NCBI RefSeq assembly: GCF_003385895.1
Contig: NZ_QRDQ01000011.1
Span: 124,001-188,000, forward strand
DNA length: 64,000 nucleotides
Direction of reading: 5' to 3'
Source: Flavobacterium cutihirudinis
GTDB taxonomy: Bacteria > Bacteroidota > Bacteroidia > Flavobacteriales > Flavobacteriaceae
Shown: piece after piece, positions 8,653 through 17,739 of the stretch
Layout of the letters: the number at the start of each line of letters is the position of its first letter
Position numbering within the stretch: position 1 is the first letter of the stretch
Translations under genes and position numbers: made by a program
The notes under the pieces: model-generated
Seen by the model: only the letters and a program-made list of their open reading frames with translations
Told to the model about the DNA's origin: nothing
Database searches by the model: none

Positions 8653-11082
8653 CTAAGCTCTTTTTCTGAACTTATTTTTGACAGCATTGTAGTCAATAAA
8701 GTATTTGACACTGATAGAAAAAACGTGTTTTAGTGCATCGTTGTTGAGTAATGCTTTTACGTTGTCTTTAAATTGTTTGTCAATAATACGCTCAAAATTA
8801 TCAGCATTATTTCGATATAATATTGATACCTGACTTCCGGGAGCAAACCACCATGAATATGATAAATCGGCATTCCAGGAATAGAAACTTGAATTTTTGT
8901 TGTCTGTGTATTCCGGATATGGCGTTAGTGTTCCGTTTTGTTCCAGTTGCAAAATGTCTTTATTTTCGGCGTAAGACCAATATTGACGTACGGATAAATT
9001 TAAGGTCATTGTGCTGTTTAAAGCATATTTTCCGCCCAAAGTATTGGAGTAGGTAATTACGTTTCGGTTTGCAAAAACAATATTGTCCGGAGTACTTTCA
9101 TTATTATCTCCGTCTACATTGTCAATATAACCTTTGTTGTTGTTTTTTCTAAAAAAAGTAAAATAATAGGTTAGCAAAAACTTATCACTAAAGCGATATC
9201 TTGGACCAACTTCAACTGCGTAAGACATTCTGCCGGGTTCATCTAAAATCGCAATGGACGGATTTAAATCTATAGCAAATTTCTTATTGTAATTGGTTGA
9301 TATACTTGCCCATGATTCGAATTTTCTCGGAATAATGACATAACGATTGTCTGCTCTTGGCTCATAATAATCATTAATTTCTACAGGATAGAAGGTTATT
9401 CCCATGCCAAAATAATTATTTTTTACTGTGGTCAGATTTATATTTGCATTGAAACTGTTATCCTGTACTTTTCCTGATTCTTTATTGAATTCGGCATACA
9501 TATTATAATTAACCCTTAAAGTATTGAAGAGCTTCGTTGGGTTTAGGATTCTATAATTGGCATTTCCATAAAAATTATAATAATTAGTATAAAAATTGAT
9601 TCCAAGATCATTAGGATCGTAGTCTTTTGTTACAAAATCAGAACCAATACTGTAACGGTATTTTCCACTGGTTTCGGCAAAACCGATGGTTGTAAAAAGG
9701 CCATTTTTATCTTCTTCGCTATTGATATGACTGTATTTTGCATTTCCAAATAAGCTATAAGTATTTGCTTTTGTGTTTAAATCCCAGGCTAAACCGGTTA
9801 CGTTAGCATCTCTGTAATTGCCATTTCTGGTAACATTTGTATTAATAAAGGTAACCGACGAATTTTTGCGAAAGCGCTGATCTAAAACCAATACGTTATA
9901 ATTGGTTAAAGGTTCAACAACCACACGACGGGTTTCGTTTGAAATGGTATCCTTAATTGTGGCAAAGGTTTTCTCTGTAACGGCATTTAAAACGCCAATT
10001 CCGAGTCCGTTTTTGGTTCTTCCTGATATTTTTAATGCATTAATAAGACTTACATTTTGTACATTTTCAATGATTTCTTCATTGTCATTTAAATCAGGAT
10101 CTATAGACGGACTTCCTCCAATTCGTCTTGAATAAAACATTTTTCCTTTGTTGAACAAATCGGTTCCTTCTGTAAAAAACGCTCTATTTTCATTAAACTG
10201 CTGTTCAAACGGACTAAGATTTAAAATTTGATCATCATATTTCGTTTGACCAAAATCCGGAATCAAGATGGCATCTAGCGTAAAAGCGTCATTAATTCCG
10301 TACTTTATATCCATTCCGCCTTTCATTGTGCCATATGTTTTTTGACCGTCGGCAGCATTTAAGTAATAAGAAGCGTATGGTAAAAAGAACAAACGGGTAG
10401 GAGGTTTTATGTTTTCAATTCCGGCCAATTCACCGTTTTGCTGCGTGAATGTTCCAATCTTGGTATCGATTAAAGTCCAAGTGTATTTTTTTCGCTCTCG
10501 TTTCACTTCACGGAAAAAATTGATTCCCCAAGTTTGTTTGTTTTCTGAAGAAAATCGCAAAGCAGCATAAGGAAGTTTGATTTCGACAACCCAGCCTTTG
10601 TCTATAATTTTTGCTTTACTTAGCCAGACTGCATCCCAAGAGTAATCCTCTCCAACGGCATCTGTCATAATGCAATCTCCCTGAACATCAGCGGCGGAAA
10701 CAAAAAACTCAAAATTTTGCTGTCCATCATTAAAACCATTTACAAAAACACCAAAAATATCAGCAGTCCCAAAATTGTCCCGTTGCGATATTTCCTTTAA
10801 AATTTTGTTTGGTTCATCATCATACATCATTGCGCCTATATAAATAGCGTCATTATTATAAAGTACTTTTATTTCTGTTTTTTTGTTTTCAGTAATCGGT
10901 TTTCCGTTATCTGGTTCAAACATGACAAAATTAGTCGCAATCGGTGCGTTGTTCCAAGCTGCCTCATCCAGATTCCCATCAATAGTGATGGGCTCGGCAG
11001 TAGACTGTGCTTGCAGTATTTTTTTCTGACTAAAACTCCAAAAAGAGCTGAGAAGAATACTTAAGAAAACTAATTTTTTCAT
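8653..11082 (-). CDS. DUF5916 outer-membrane protein with CBM9-like N-terminal domain
   Basis: An 809-residue exported protein. A signal peptide (to about SFWSFSQ, residue 19) is followed by a carbohydrate-binding family 9-like beta-sandwich (about 25-210; ITIDGNLDEAAWNNAP and NDAIYIGAMMYDDEP). Then comes a long aromatic-rich beta-barrel of the DUF5916 type, ending in aromatic strands such as FSISVKYFIDYN. The family is common in Bacteroidota and uncharacterised; the CBM9-like fold suggests ligand capture at the surface, but that is inference. Transcribed alone; a one-mismatch -7 box lies in the upstream gap. Confidence 0.85.
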   Translation of the reverse strand: MKKLVFLSILLSSFWSFSQKKILQAQSTAEPITIDGNLDEAAWNNAPIATNFVMFEPDNGKPITENKKTEIKVLYNNDAIYIGAMMYDDEPNKILKEISQRDNFGTADIFGVFVNGFNDGQQNFEFFVSAADVQGDCIMTDAVGEDYSWDAVWLSKAKIIDKGWVVEIKLPYAALRFSSENKQTWGINFFREVKRERKKYTWTLIDTKIGTFTQQNGELAGIENIKPPTRLFFLPYASYYLNAADGQKTYGTMKGGMDIKYGINDAFTLDAILIPDFGQTKYDDQILNLSPFEQQFNENRAFFTEGTDLFNKGKMFYSRRIGGSPSIDPDLNDNEEIIENVQNVSLINALKISGRTKNGLGIGVLNAVTEKTFATIKDTISNETRRVVVEPLTNYNVLVLDQRFRKNSSVTFINTNVTRNGNYRDANVTGLAWDLNTKANTYSLFGNAKYSHINSEEDKNGLFTTIGFAETSGKYRYSIGSDFVTKDYDPNDLGINFYTNYYNFYGNANYRILNPTKLFNTLRVNYNMYAEFNKESGKVQDNSFNANINLTTVKNNYFGMGITFYPVEINDYYEPRADNRYVIIPRKFESWASISTNYNKKFAIDLNPSIAILDEPGRMSYAVEVGPRYRFSDKFLLTYYFTFFRKNNNKGYIDNVDGDNNESTPDNIVFANRNVITYSNTLGGKYALNSTMTLNLSVRQYWSYAENKDILQLEQNGTLTPYPEYTDNKNSSFYSWNADLSYSWWFAPGSQVSILYRNNADNFERIIDKQFKDNVKALLNNDALKHVFSISVKYFIDYNAVKNKFRKRA

Positions 11083-11394
11083 TGAAATTTTTAAAAATGA
11101 ATAAGCTCAAAGATTAACTAATAAAAATAATAGACAGTCATTTATTATAAATGTTACACTTTTAAAAGCCAAAATTATATTTTCATTAAGAATATTTGCT
11201 AAAACGTTTAGATTTTTATCATAAGTAAATATCTTACAAAATAATCATTATTTCTGTCAAAATGCAGTTTTTTTACTATTATTCTGTTAAAATTTAGGCA
11301 AAAAAGCACTCATTCAGTGTGTTGAGTTTCAAACGCTACATAATTTTTATATTTTTGCCCTACCCAAATTTTATTATTAACCTAAAGAAATTCA
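11083..11394. other. 312-bp divergent intergenic region
   Basis: AT-rich spacer between the DUF5916 gene (leftward) and the L,D-transpeptidase gene (rightward). For the right gene a -7 box TATTTTTG ends ~40 nt before the ATG. For the left gene AATCTTTG on the minus strand (one mismatch to TAnnTTTG) is the best candidate. No small ORF, RNA gene or clear hairpin was found. Confidence 0.5.
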
Positions 11395-12117
11395 ATGATT
11401 TACAAAATTTATCCCCTGTTTGTGTTTTTGCTGTTGTCTTTTGGTAAAGATTCGAAAAGCACACCTAATGTTAAAAGTGAAACAACTAAAACTATTGCTA
11501 AAGTTGAGAAACTTACAGTTGAAGCTAAAATTGAAAGTGTTTACAGCGCTTTAAATCCAAACAATTATCAGCTTCCTGAACTTAAAACTTTTTCTGAAGC
11601 TTTAAAAGGGTTTTATATTTTAAAAGAAAAAGGAATTATCCATAAAGACATTTTAACGCTGATTGATTTTAGCTTGTCATCGAACTCTAAACGTTTGTGG
11701 GTTATTGATTTAGCAACAAATACTATTTTGTTTCAGTCGTTAGTTGCTCATGGAAGAAACACGGGAGAAGAATTTGCTTCGTCGTTTTCAAATAATAATT
11801 CATCTTTTAAAAGCAGTCTTGGTTTTTATACCACTGGCGAAATTTATCAAGGAAAACATGGACCTTCTTTGCGTCTTGACGGTTTAGAAAGAGGTTTTAA
11901 TGACAATGCCCGCGAAAGAGGAGTAGTGATGCACGCAGCAGATTATGTGTCTGAATCTTTTATAAGAAATAATAAGAGATTAGGAAGAAGTCAAGGCTGC
12001 CCTGCAATCCCTTTTGAATTAAGAGATAAAATAATTGAAGCAATAAAAGGCAAATCGTGTTTGTATATCTATCATCCGTCAAGAGATTTTGCGATGGAAG
12101 AAAAGCTAATTTCTTAA
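11395..12117 (+). CDS. Murein L,D-transpeptidase catalytic-domain protein (YkuD-like)
   Basis: A 240-residue exported protein with a signal peptide over residues ~1-17. The catalytic region has GVVMHAADYVSESF (His180) and LGRSQGCPAIP (Cys202), the His and Cys of the 'murein L,D-transpeptidase catalytic domain family', a YkuD-related group. It probably remodels peptidoglycan 3-3 cross-links or attaches ligands; the exact activity is unknown. Its last 12 bp overlap the 3' end of a second L,D-transpeptidase gene on the opposite strand. Confidence 0.86.
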   Translation: MIYKIYPLFVFLLLSFGKDSKSTPNVKSETTKTIAKVEKLTVEAKIESVYSALNPNNYQLPELKTFSEALKGFYILKEKGIIHKDILTLIDFSLSSNSKRLWVIDLATNTILFQSLVAHGRNTGEEFASSFSNNNSSFKSSLGFYTTGEIYQGKHGPSLRLDGLERGFNDNARERGVVMHAADYVSESFIRNNKRLGRSQGCPAIPFELRDKIIEAIKGKSCLYIYHPSRDFAMEEKLIS

Positions 12118-13698
12118 TTTAGCATACAAATCCGAATCCAGATTATAAATATCAGCTCTGAAAATGAGCTGATTTTTTTTGCTCCATGCGGTCCAATACC
12201 ACTGATACAAAGCATATTTTTTTGTGATTCTAATACTTGTCGTTTTTTTTGATGCAATAATAGTGTCAATTTTTTCTCTTGAGAAGTTTATGGAATCAGC
12301 AAGAATATGCTCTGCCAATTCCAACGGATTTTCAACACGGACACAGCCTGAACTAAGCGAGCGGTTGTTTCTCCCAAAGTAATTGCGATGATTGGTATCA
12401 TGCAGATAAACACTGTGGTGATTTGGAAATAAAATTTTCATTACGCCAAGTGAATTGTTTTGTCCAGGACTTTGTATGTAGCGGTATCTATTTGGTTTGT
12501 TTTCGTTCCATTTATTTGGTTCAACAACATTTCCTGAAGTATCATAAATAGTTATATTTTTATTTGCCAGGTAATTTCGATTTAGCTTCATTGCCGGCAC
12601 GACATCTTCCTTTAGAATAGTTGGAGGAACGGTCCATGTCGGATTAAAAACAACGGTTTTAAGTGTTGAGGTTATAATAGGTGTTTTTCTTTTGTTTGTT
12701 CCAACGACAATATTTCGTGTAAGTGTAGTGTCTTGTTCTTCAACTACATTTAAGCAGTAATCCGGAATATTTATAATGAAATAATTTTCTGCAAAATCAG
12801 ATGCAAACCATCTCCAGCGTTCCAAATTAGCTATGATTTGTTGCTTTCTTTTTTCTTTAGAGTAATTAAGAGCACTGATTGTCCCTTGACCAATAACTCC
12901 GTCAGCAGCTAAACCGTGTCGTTCCTGGAATTTCTTGATTGACTCAAATGTTTTTCTGTTGTAAATTGTAGTTAAACTGTCTTTTCCAGTCATGTCTCCC
13001 CAAAACAATAGTCTTTTTTTGATGTTGATTAGCGCAGCATTGCTCTCGTTTAAACTTATTTTTTTTGTCAAAGAATCAGTAGTTATTTTTTCGATATTGT
13101 CATCAGGAAAAGTATTAATGATTTCCAGTGCTTTGAGTAACTCTTTATAGGTTTCAGATTTTGGCTGAATATTGTCAACAATACTATCTAGTTTGTTTTT
13201 GTTGAAGCCTTTTATAAGAACATTATTTACGTCAAATGTTTTTTCGTCTAAATCCCAGTCCGTGTATATTTTTTTGGGATCTAATTTTCCTTTATAAAGA
13301 TGGTTTAAGTATTTTTCAAAATTATATGTAAGCAGAATATCATAGGTTGCCAAATCAATATCAGTAAGCGAATTGATTTTGCTTTCAAATTTTTTCAGTT
13401 GTGAAATTTTATAATCAGTTGGATCTAAGCCAAGTTCTTCTGATTTTTCTAATTGAGACAAAACAAATGTTCTCTTTTTTAGATTTCCCCAAACAGTTTT
13501 ATTTTCTGATGCTGCATAAAACTGTTTCAGGGTTTCGCTCTTAAAAGTGTTTATTGTTGCGGTGTCAATCTGAACTTTTCTCTCGTCAGAAAGAATAATT
13601 AAAGGAGCCTTTTTTTTGACAATAGGAATTATTTTGGGTGTGTCTTTTTTACAACCAATGAATAAACAAATTGCCAATAAAAAGTAGAGCTTCCTCAT
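12106..13698 (-). CDS. YcbB-type L,D-transpeptidase
   Basis: A 530-residue predicted lipoprotein: ICLFIGCKKD gives a lipobox with Cys16. Domain order fits YcbB/LdtD: a helical N-terminal scaffold, a peptidoglycan-binding domain (about 245-280; FQERHGLAADGVIGQGTISALN), and a C-terminal YkuD domain with HDTNHRNYFGR and SSGCVRVENP (catalytic Cys near 452). It makes meso-DAP 3-3 cross-links in peptidoglycan. The stop of the upstream GNAT gene is 1 nt from this start, so the two are co-transcribed. The 3' end overlaps a convergent L,D-transpeptidase gene by 12 bp. Confidence 0.92.
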   Translation of the reverse strand: MRKLYFLLAICLFIGCKKDTPKIIPIVKKKAPLIILSDERKVQIDTATINTFKSETLKQFYAASENKTVWGNLKKRTFVLSQLEKSEELGLDPTDYKISQLKKFESKINSLTDIDLATYDILLTYNFEKYLNHLYKGKLDPKKIYTDWDLDEKTFDVNNVLIKGFNKNKLDSIVDNIQPKSETYKELLKALEIINTFPDDNIEKITTDSLTKKISLNESNAALINIKKRLLFWGDMTGKDSLTTIYNRKTFESIKKFQERHGLAADGVIGQGTISALNYSKEKRKQQIIANLERWRWFASDFAENYFIINIPDYCLNVVEEQDTTLTRNIVVGTNKRKTPIITSTLKTVVFNPTWTVPPTILKEDVVPAMKLNRNYLANKNITIYDTSGNVVEPNKWNENKPNRYRYIQSPGQNNSLGVMKILFPNHHSVYLHDTNHRNYFGRNNRSLSSGCVRVENPLELAEHILADSINFSREKIDTIIASKKTTSIRITKKYALYQWYWTAWSKKNQLIFRADIYNLDSDLYAKLRN

Positions 13699-13699
13699 T

Positions 13700-14137
13700 T
13701 TATAATTTTTTAAACATCAAATAATGTTCGCCTACGTCTTTAATCTCAAATGCTTCTCCCAGAGTTTGGTAATTCATTTTTTTATAAAATCCAACGGCAG
13801 CTGTTCTGGCATTAAACCATATTAAATCGACATTATTATCTTTGCAATAATTTTCACATTCTTGAACCAAAGCTTCTCCAAATCCTTTTTTCTGATGCGT
13901 TTCTAAAACAGCCATTCCGCGAATTTGAGCCTGATTTTTTTCGGCAAATATAGAGTTCGTTTGCGAAAATAATGAAATAATTCCTGTTAAATTTTCATTA
14001 TCGTAAAGACCAAAATGATGAGTTGTCTCTAAATCGTCTCCCTCAAAGATACAACTTTCGATAGGTTTTCCTTTTCTTAATACAGGTTGACGGACAATAT
14101 AAGTTTCTTGCGATGCGATTTCTTTAATAGTAGTCAT
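13700..14137 (-). CDS. GNAT-family N-acetyltransferase
   Basis: A 145-residue GCN5-type acetyltransferase. The acetyl-CoA loop reads RGMAVLETHQKKGFGEALVQE (motif A, Q/RxxGxG/A form), followed by IWFNARTAAVGFYKKMNYQ, the motif B region. The substrate is unknown. The start is placed at the ATG giving MTTIKEIASQETYIVR; the longer frame to 14224 has no family character and runs into AT-rich leader. It is the first gene of a two-gene unit with the L,D-transpeptidase gene. Confidence 0.88.
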   Translation of the reverse strand: MTTIKEIASQETYIVRQPVLRKGKPIESCIFEGDDLETTHHFGLYDNENLTGIISLFSQTNSIFAEKNQAQIRGMAVLETHQKKGFGEALVQECENYCKDNNVDLIWFNARTAAVGFYKKMNYQTLGEAFEIKDVGEHYLMFKKL

Positions 14138-14234
14138 GATTTTTGAAAAATAATTGACTTTATAACTTTTTAATTTTAAATGTGTTATAAAATATTGTTG
14201 ATTTTTATTGATTTTTTTTGCCAAAAAGCTTGTT

Positions 14235-14261
14235 TTGAACTTAACTTTCTTTTTATATTTG
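14235..14261 (+). promoter_or_regulatory. Promoter of first tRNA-Gly
   Basis: TTG (14235-14237) and TATATTTG (14254-14261) are 16 nt apart; another TTG at 14230-14232 gives a 21-nt spacing. The -7 box is a perfect TAnnTTTG and ends 10 nt before the mature tRNA. Confidence 0.65.
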
Positions 14262-14271
14262 CACCACCAAT

Positions 14272-14344
<73 letters not shown>

Positions 14345-14395
14345 CTAAAAATAAATAATTTTTAGATTTTTATTTTTTTAGAAATTAAAATTGTT

Positions 14396-14403
14396 TATAT
14401 TTG
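14396..14403 (+). promoter_or_regulatory. -7 box of second tRNA-Gly
   Basis: TATATTTG followed by GCACC, as before the first tRNA copy. No TTG lies at the usual -33 spacing. It suggests the second copy can be transcribed by itself. Confidence 0.55.
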
Positions 14404-14415
14404 CACCCTGTTAAT

Positions 14416-14488
<73 letters not shown>

Positions 14489-14492
14489 CTTC

Positions 14493-14523
14493 AAAAGCCT
14501 CAAACATTGTTTGAGGCTTTTTT
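14493..14523 (+). terminator. Terminator of the tRNA-Gly pair
   Basis: A 12-bp stem (AAAGCCTCAAAC, 14494-14505, with 14509-14520) with a 3-nt loop, followed by a run of Ts. Confidence 0.88.
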
Positions 14524-14620
14524 GTTTCTTTTCTAAACCATATAAGTTATATAAGTAAATTAAGTTTTTAGCTAAAGCTTTAATTAAATGAACTTATATA
14601 ACTTCTATGGTTTTAAAATT

Positions 14621-15328
14621 TTAGTTCAGGTTGCTTAAATCACTTTCGGTTTCCAATTCTATCGGCGTTTCGTTTTGTTTAAATAAACGAGCTGTCAGAT
14701 TTCCTTTTAAAGTGATTTTATCACCTTTTACTTCCAGCCAGCTTCCTTCTCTTAAACCTAAAACAGGAACCGAATTGAAAGCATGAAATTCTTTAATTCG
14801 TGTTTCTCGAGTTTCTCCCATATGTTTTGTTTGTAAGTCCGGATCTAAATAATGTGGATTTAAATTAAACGGAATTAATCCTAATGTTTGAAAACTTGGC
14901 GGATAAATAATAGGCATATCATTTGTCGTCTGCATAGAAAGACCGCAAATATTACTTCCGGCACTTGTCCCTAAATAAGGTGTACCATTTTTTACAGTTT
15001 CGGCAAGAAGCTGCATAATGTTTTGTTTGTATAATTGAGTTACAAGTAAAAACGTATTTCCTCCGCCTGTAAAAATGGCTTCCGCATTTTTAATAGCGTC
15101 CTGCGCATTTTCAAATTCGTGAATTCCTTTTACAGAAATGTTGATGGTAGCAAAAGCCTCTGAAACTTTTTGAGTATAGTCGTCATGCGAAATACCGCTC
15201 GGGCGCGCATATGGTATAAACAAAAGTTCTTTGCAATTTTTAAAATGCGATTGTAATGCAGGTAATAAATATTCTAAATAACTGCTTTCGTGGAGTGTAG
15301 AGGTACTGGCGATAATAACACTTTTCAT
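14621..15328 (-). CDS. pepE: Dipeptidase E (alpha-aspartyl dipeptidase, family S51)
   Basis: A 235-residue cytoplasmic serine peptidase that cleaves Asp-Xaa dipeptides. The oxyanion and nucleophile region FTGGGNTF and YLGTSAGSNICG are clear, with Ser122 as nucleophile. The expected partners are Asp137 (TTNDMPI) and His159 (NPHYLDPD). Length fits E. coli PepE (229 residues). The gene is alone on the minus strand, divergent from the exported-protein array. Confidence 0.93.
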   Translation of the reverse strand: MKSVIIASTSTLHESSYLEYLLPALQSHFKNCKELLFIPYARPSGISHDDYTQKVSEAFATINISVKGIHEFENAQDAIKNAEAIFTGGGNTFLLVTQLYKQNIMQLLAETVKNGTPYLGTSAGSNICGLSMQTTNDMPIIYPPSFQTLGLIPFNLNPHYLDPDLQTKHMGETRETRIKEFHAFNSVPVLGLREGSWLEVKGDKITLKGNLTARLFKQNETPIELETESDLSNLN

Positions 15329-15431
15329 AATTTCTTTAAGTCAGATTGATGGTGTTAAAGGTATTAAAAACTCCGTTTTTGACTGTATTAATCAAATTTT
15401 AATTAACATATTTTTACCAAGTCCTTAATAC

Positions 15432-15439
15432 TAATTTTG
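15432..15439 (+). promoter_or_regulatory. -7 box of the exported-protein array
   Basis: TAATTTTG, a perfect TAnnTTTG, about 55 nt before the TTG start of the first array gene. No convincing TTG -33 element. It is the only obvious promoter before five overlapping genes. Confidence 0.5.
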
Positions 15440-15493
15440 GAACACATTAAGATATTTTTACCGTTTTAAGGATAATTTTAATTTTTTGTCATT

Positions 15494-16273
15494 TTGATTA
15501 CTAAAATTGCTTGTTGTTTGCTTGTTGTATTAGGGCAAAGCGTGAAATCTCAAACTAAGGAACGAACTGTTATAAATGGAAAAATCAGTTCTGTTAATTC
15601 TGATTTGGAAGGAGTTTATGTGATAAATGCCGAGACTGAAGCTATTACGTCGACAGATGTTTCCGGTGGTTTTTCGATTTTGGCTGCGCCTGGAGACGTG
15701 CTTGTTTTTTCGTCTATACAATTCAAAGAAACACGGGTTTTGTTGAAGTGTGAGGATTTTACGGATCTTGCTTTTACGGTCAAGTTAAGTATGGTAATGA
15801 ATCAGTTACAAGAAGTTATCGTTAAAAGATATGATAATATAAATGCAGAAGCTTTAGGAATTGTTCCGTACGGACAAAAAACATATACGCAAGCCGAACG
15901 TAAATTACGGACTGCTACTGCTTTAAATCCTGAAGGAACCTCGCCAACTGACGGGAGACTTGAGGCTGGAGGATCAGTATCTGCAGATCCTTTATTTAAT
16001 TTTATATCTGGACGTACTGCAATGTTGAAAAAGGAATTGGCAGTCGAGAAAAAAGAAGCGTTTATGAAGCTTTTAGAAAAAATGTTTACTCTGGAGCACT
16101 TTGTTGATCGCTTAAAAATTCCACTTGAATATGTGAAGGGATTTGAGTATTATGCAGTCGAAAATGATAGATTTACTGTTATTTTGGGTTCGAAAAACAA
16201 GACTTCTACGGAATTTTTATTGGCGGAATTAGCGACTAAATATAAAGAGATGATTGCAAGTGAAATCAAATAG
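15494..16273 (+). CDS. Exported CarboxypepD_reg-like protein, array member 1
   Basis: A 259-residue protein with a signal peptide (to about SVKSQ, residue 20). A CarboxypepD_reg-like beta-sandwich covers ~25-115 (VYVINAETEAITSTD, SGGFSILAAPGDVLVFSS, LQEVIVKRYD). Then comes LGIVPYGQKTYTQAERKL (about 120-137), shared with the next two proteins, then a helical C-terminal region. Translation appears to start at TTG, as no ATG precedes the signal peptide. The domain is the one found at the N-terminus of SusC-type receptors, but no receptor barrel follows. Function unknown. Confidence 0.8.
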   Translation: MITKIACCLLVVLGQSVKSQTKERTVINGKISSVNSDLEGVYVINAETEAITSTDVSGGFSILAAPGDVLVFSSIQFKETRVLLKCEDFTDLAFTVKLSMVMNQLQEVIVKRYDNINAEALGIVPYGQKTYTQAERKLRTATALNPEGTSPTDGRLEAGGSVSADPLFNFISGRTAMLKKELAVEKKEAFMKLLEKMFTLEHFVDRLKIPLEYVKGFEYYAVENDRFTVILGSKNKTSTEFLLAELATKYKEMIASEIK

Positions 16274-17024
16274 TACTTTTAATATAATTCTTTTTTTGGT
16301 TCTAACTGAGTTCGGTTATGGGCAAGATGTGGATAGAAAAGAAATCTTAGGCGAGATTTTTGAAGGTTCTATTTCTATTGAAGGCGTAAATATTATTAAT
16401 ACTACTTCTCAAATTGCTAAAGTTTCAGATGTAAACGGTGTGTTTTCTATTCCTGCCAAAAAAGGTGATGTTTTAGTTTTTTCTGCGGTTAGTCTCGATT
16501 CGATTAAGCGTGAAATTACAGCGGAAGATTTGAAAGTAGGGAAGCTATTTATTAAAATGGTAGCGAATAAAATTGAGTTGAAAGAAGTAGTTATAAATAC
16601 ACAAATTACAGCCGAAAACCTCGGAATTGTACCTCATGGCCAGAAAACATATACACCGGCGGAAAGAAAACTTAAAACAGCAGGTGATTTTAAACCGGTT
16701 ATGTTGTTGGGTTTGTTGGGAGGATCAATGCCGGTAGATCCTTTAATTAATAAAATTAGCGGAAGAACAAAGCAATTAAAAGAGCTGGTTGCACTTGAAA
16801 GAAAAGAGTTAAATATAGAACAATTAGGTAATTTATTTGAAGATGCCTACTTTATTGATTATTTGAAAATACCTTCGGAATATGTTTCTGGTTTTAAATT
16901 CTATTTTGTCGAAACTCAGGATATAACAGTTCTTTTGACAGAGAAAAATAAATCAAAATTAACGCCTTTGCTGGCGGAATCAGCTTTAAAATACAATGAA
17001 ATAATTTCAGGTGAAACTAAATAA
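16260..17024 (+). CDS. Exported CarboxypepD_reg-like protein, array member 2
   Basis: A paralogue of its neighbours on both sides: signal peptide ending FGYGQ, regulatory-type beta-sandwich (VNIINTTSQIAKVSD, GVFSIPAKKGDVLVFSAV, ELKEVVINT), then LGIVPHGQKTYTPAERKL and a helical tail. I chose the GTG at 16260 because the next gene starts at a GTG in an almost identical junction; a TTG at 16254 is the alternative. It overlaps the previous gene by 14 bp, implying translational coupling. It has 254 residues and no known function. Confidence 0.78.
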   Translation: MKSNSTFNIILFLVLTEFGYGQDVDRKEILGEIFEGSISIEGVNIINTTSQIAKVSDVNGVFSIPAKKGDVLVFSAVSLDSIKREITAEDLKVGKLFIKMVANKIELKEVVINTQITAENLGIVPHGQKTYTPAERKLKTAGDFKPVMLLGLLGGSMPVDPLINKISGRTKQLKELVALERKELNIEQLGNLFEDAYFIDYLKIPSEYVSGFKFYFVETQDITVLLTEKNKSKLTPLLAESALKYNEIISGETK

Positions 17025-17739
17025 GATATTACATATAATCCTTTTTTTGTTTTTTGCGCAGTTTGTCTCTGGGCAAAATTTGACAAGGAAAGAAATTTTA
17101 GGACAGATTTTTGAAAAATCAACTTCGGTTAATGGTGTTAGTATTGTTAATAATACTACGCAATTAACAACTATTTCAGATGAAAACGGTATGTTTTCTA
17201 TTGTAGTAAGAGAAGGTGATGTTTTGGTTTTTTCGGCAGTAAATTTGGAGCCGCTCAAGCATAGGGTTACTATGGAGGATTTCGAAAGTGGAAAACTTCA
17301 GGTGAAAATGTCGGCCAAAGAAATCGAGCTAAAAGAAGTTGTTGTAAATGAAAATGCAAATATTACAACTGAAAATCTAGGTATTGTGCCTTACGGGCAA
17401 AAGACATATACGCCAGCCGAAAGAAAATTATTTACGGCTTCTTCGGGTCCTGTAGATAAATTGGTTAACGCGATTACAGGTCGGACGGCAATGCTGAAAA
17501 AGGAAGTGAATGTTGAGAAAAAAGAGATGCTTTTTAAGAAAATAGAGTATCTTTTTGATGAGAATTATTATACGGAACGATTAAAAATTCCGGTAGATGA
17601 TATTAAAGGATTTCAATTATTTTGTGTGGATGATGCCCAATTTGCCGTATCTTTGAATACAAAGAACAAAACAATGAGTATGTTTTTAATCACAGATTTA
17701 GCCAGAAAGTATTTAATTATTCTCGAAAATGAAAAATAA
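17011..17739 (+). CDS. Exported CarboxypepD_reg-like protein, array member 3
   Basis: A 242-residue paralogue. Signal peptide ends FVSGQ; the sandwich includes VSIVNNTTQLTTISD, GMFSIVVREGDVLVFSAV and IELKEVVVNE; the shared motif LGIVPYGQKTYTPAERKL follows. It starts at GTG, overlapping the previous gene by 14 bp. Members 2 and 3 are closest to each other at the N-terminus, while members 1 and 3 share GRTAMLKKE and VEKKE in the C-terminal part. This points to tandem duplication with later exchange or loss; that is inference. Confidence 0.78.
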   Translation: MKLNKILHIILFLFFAQFVSGQNLTRKEILGQIFEKSTSVNGVSIVNNTTQLTTISDENGMFSIVVREGDVLVFSAVNLEPLKHRVTMEDFESGKLQVKMSAKEIELKEVVVNENANITTENLGIVPYGQKTYTPAERKLFTASSGPVDKLVNAITGRTAMLKKEVNVEKKEMLFKKIEYLFDENYYTERLKIPVDDIKGFQLFCVDDAQFAVSLNTKNKTMSMFLITDLARKYLIILENEK

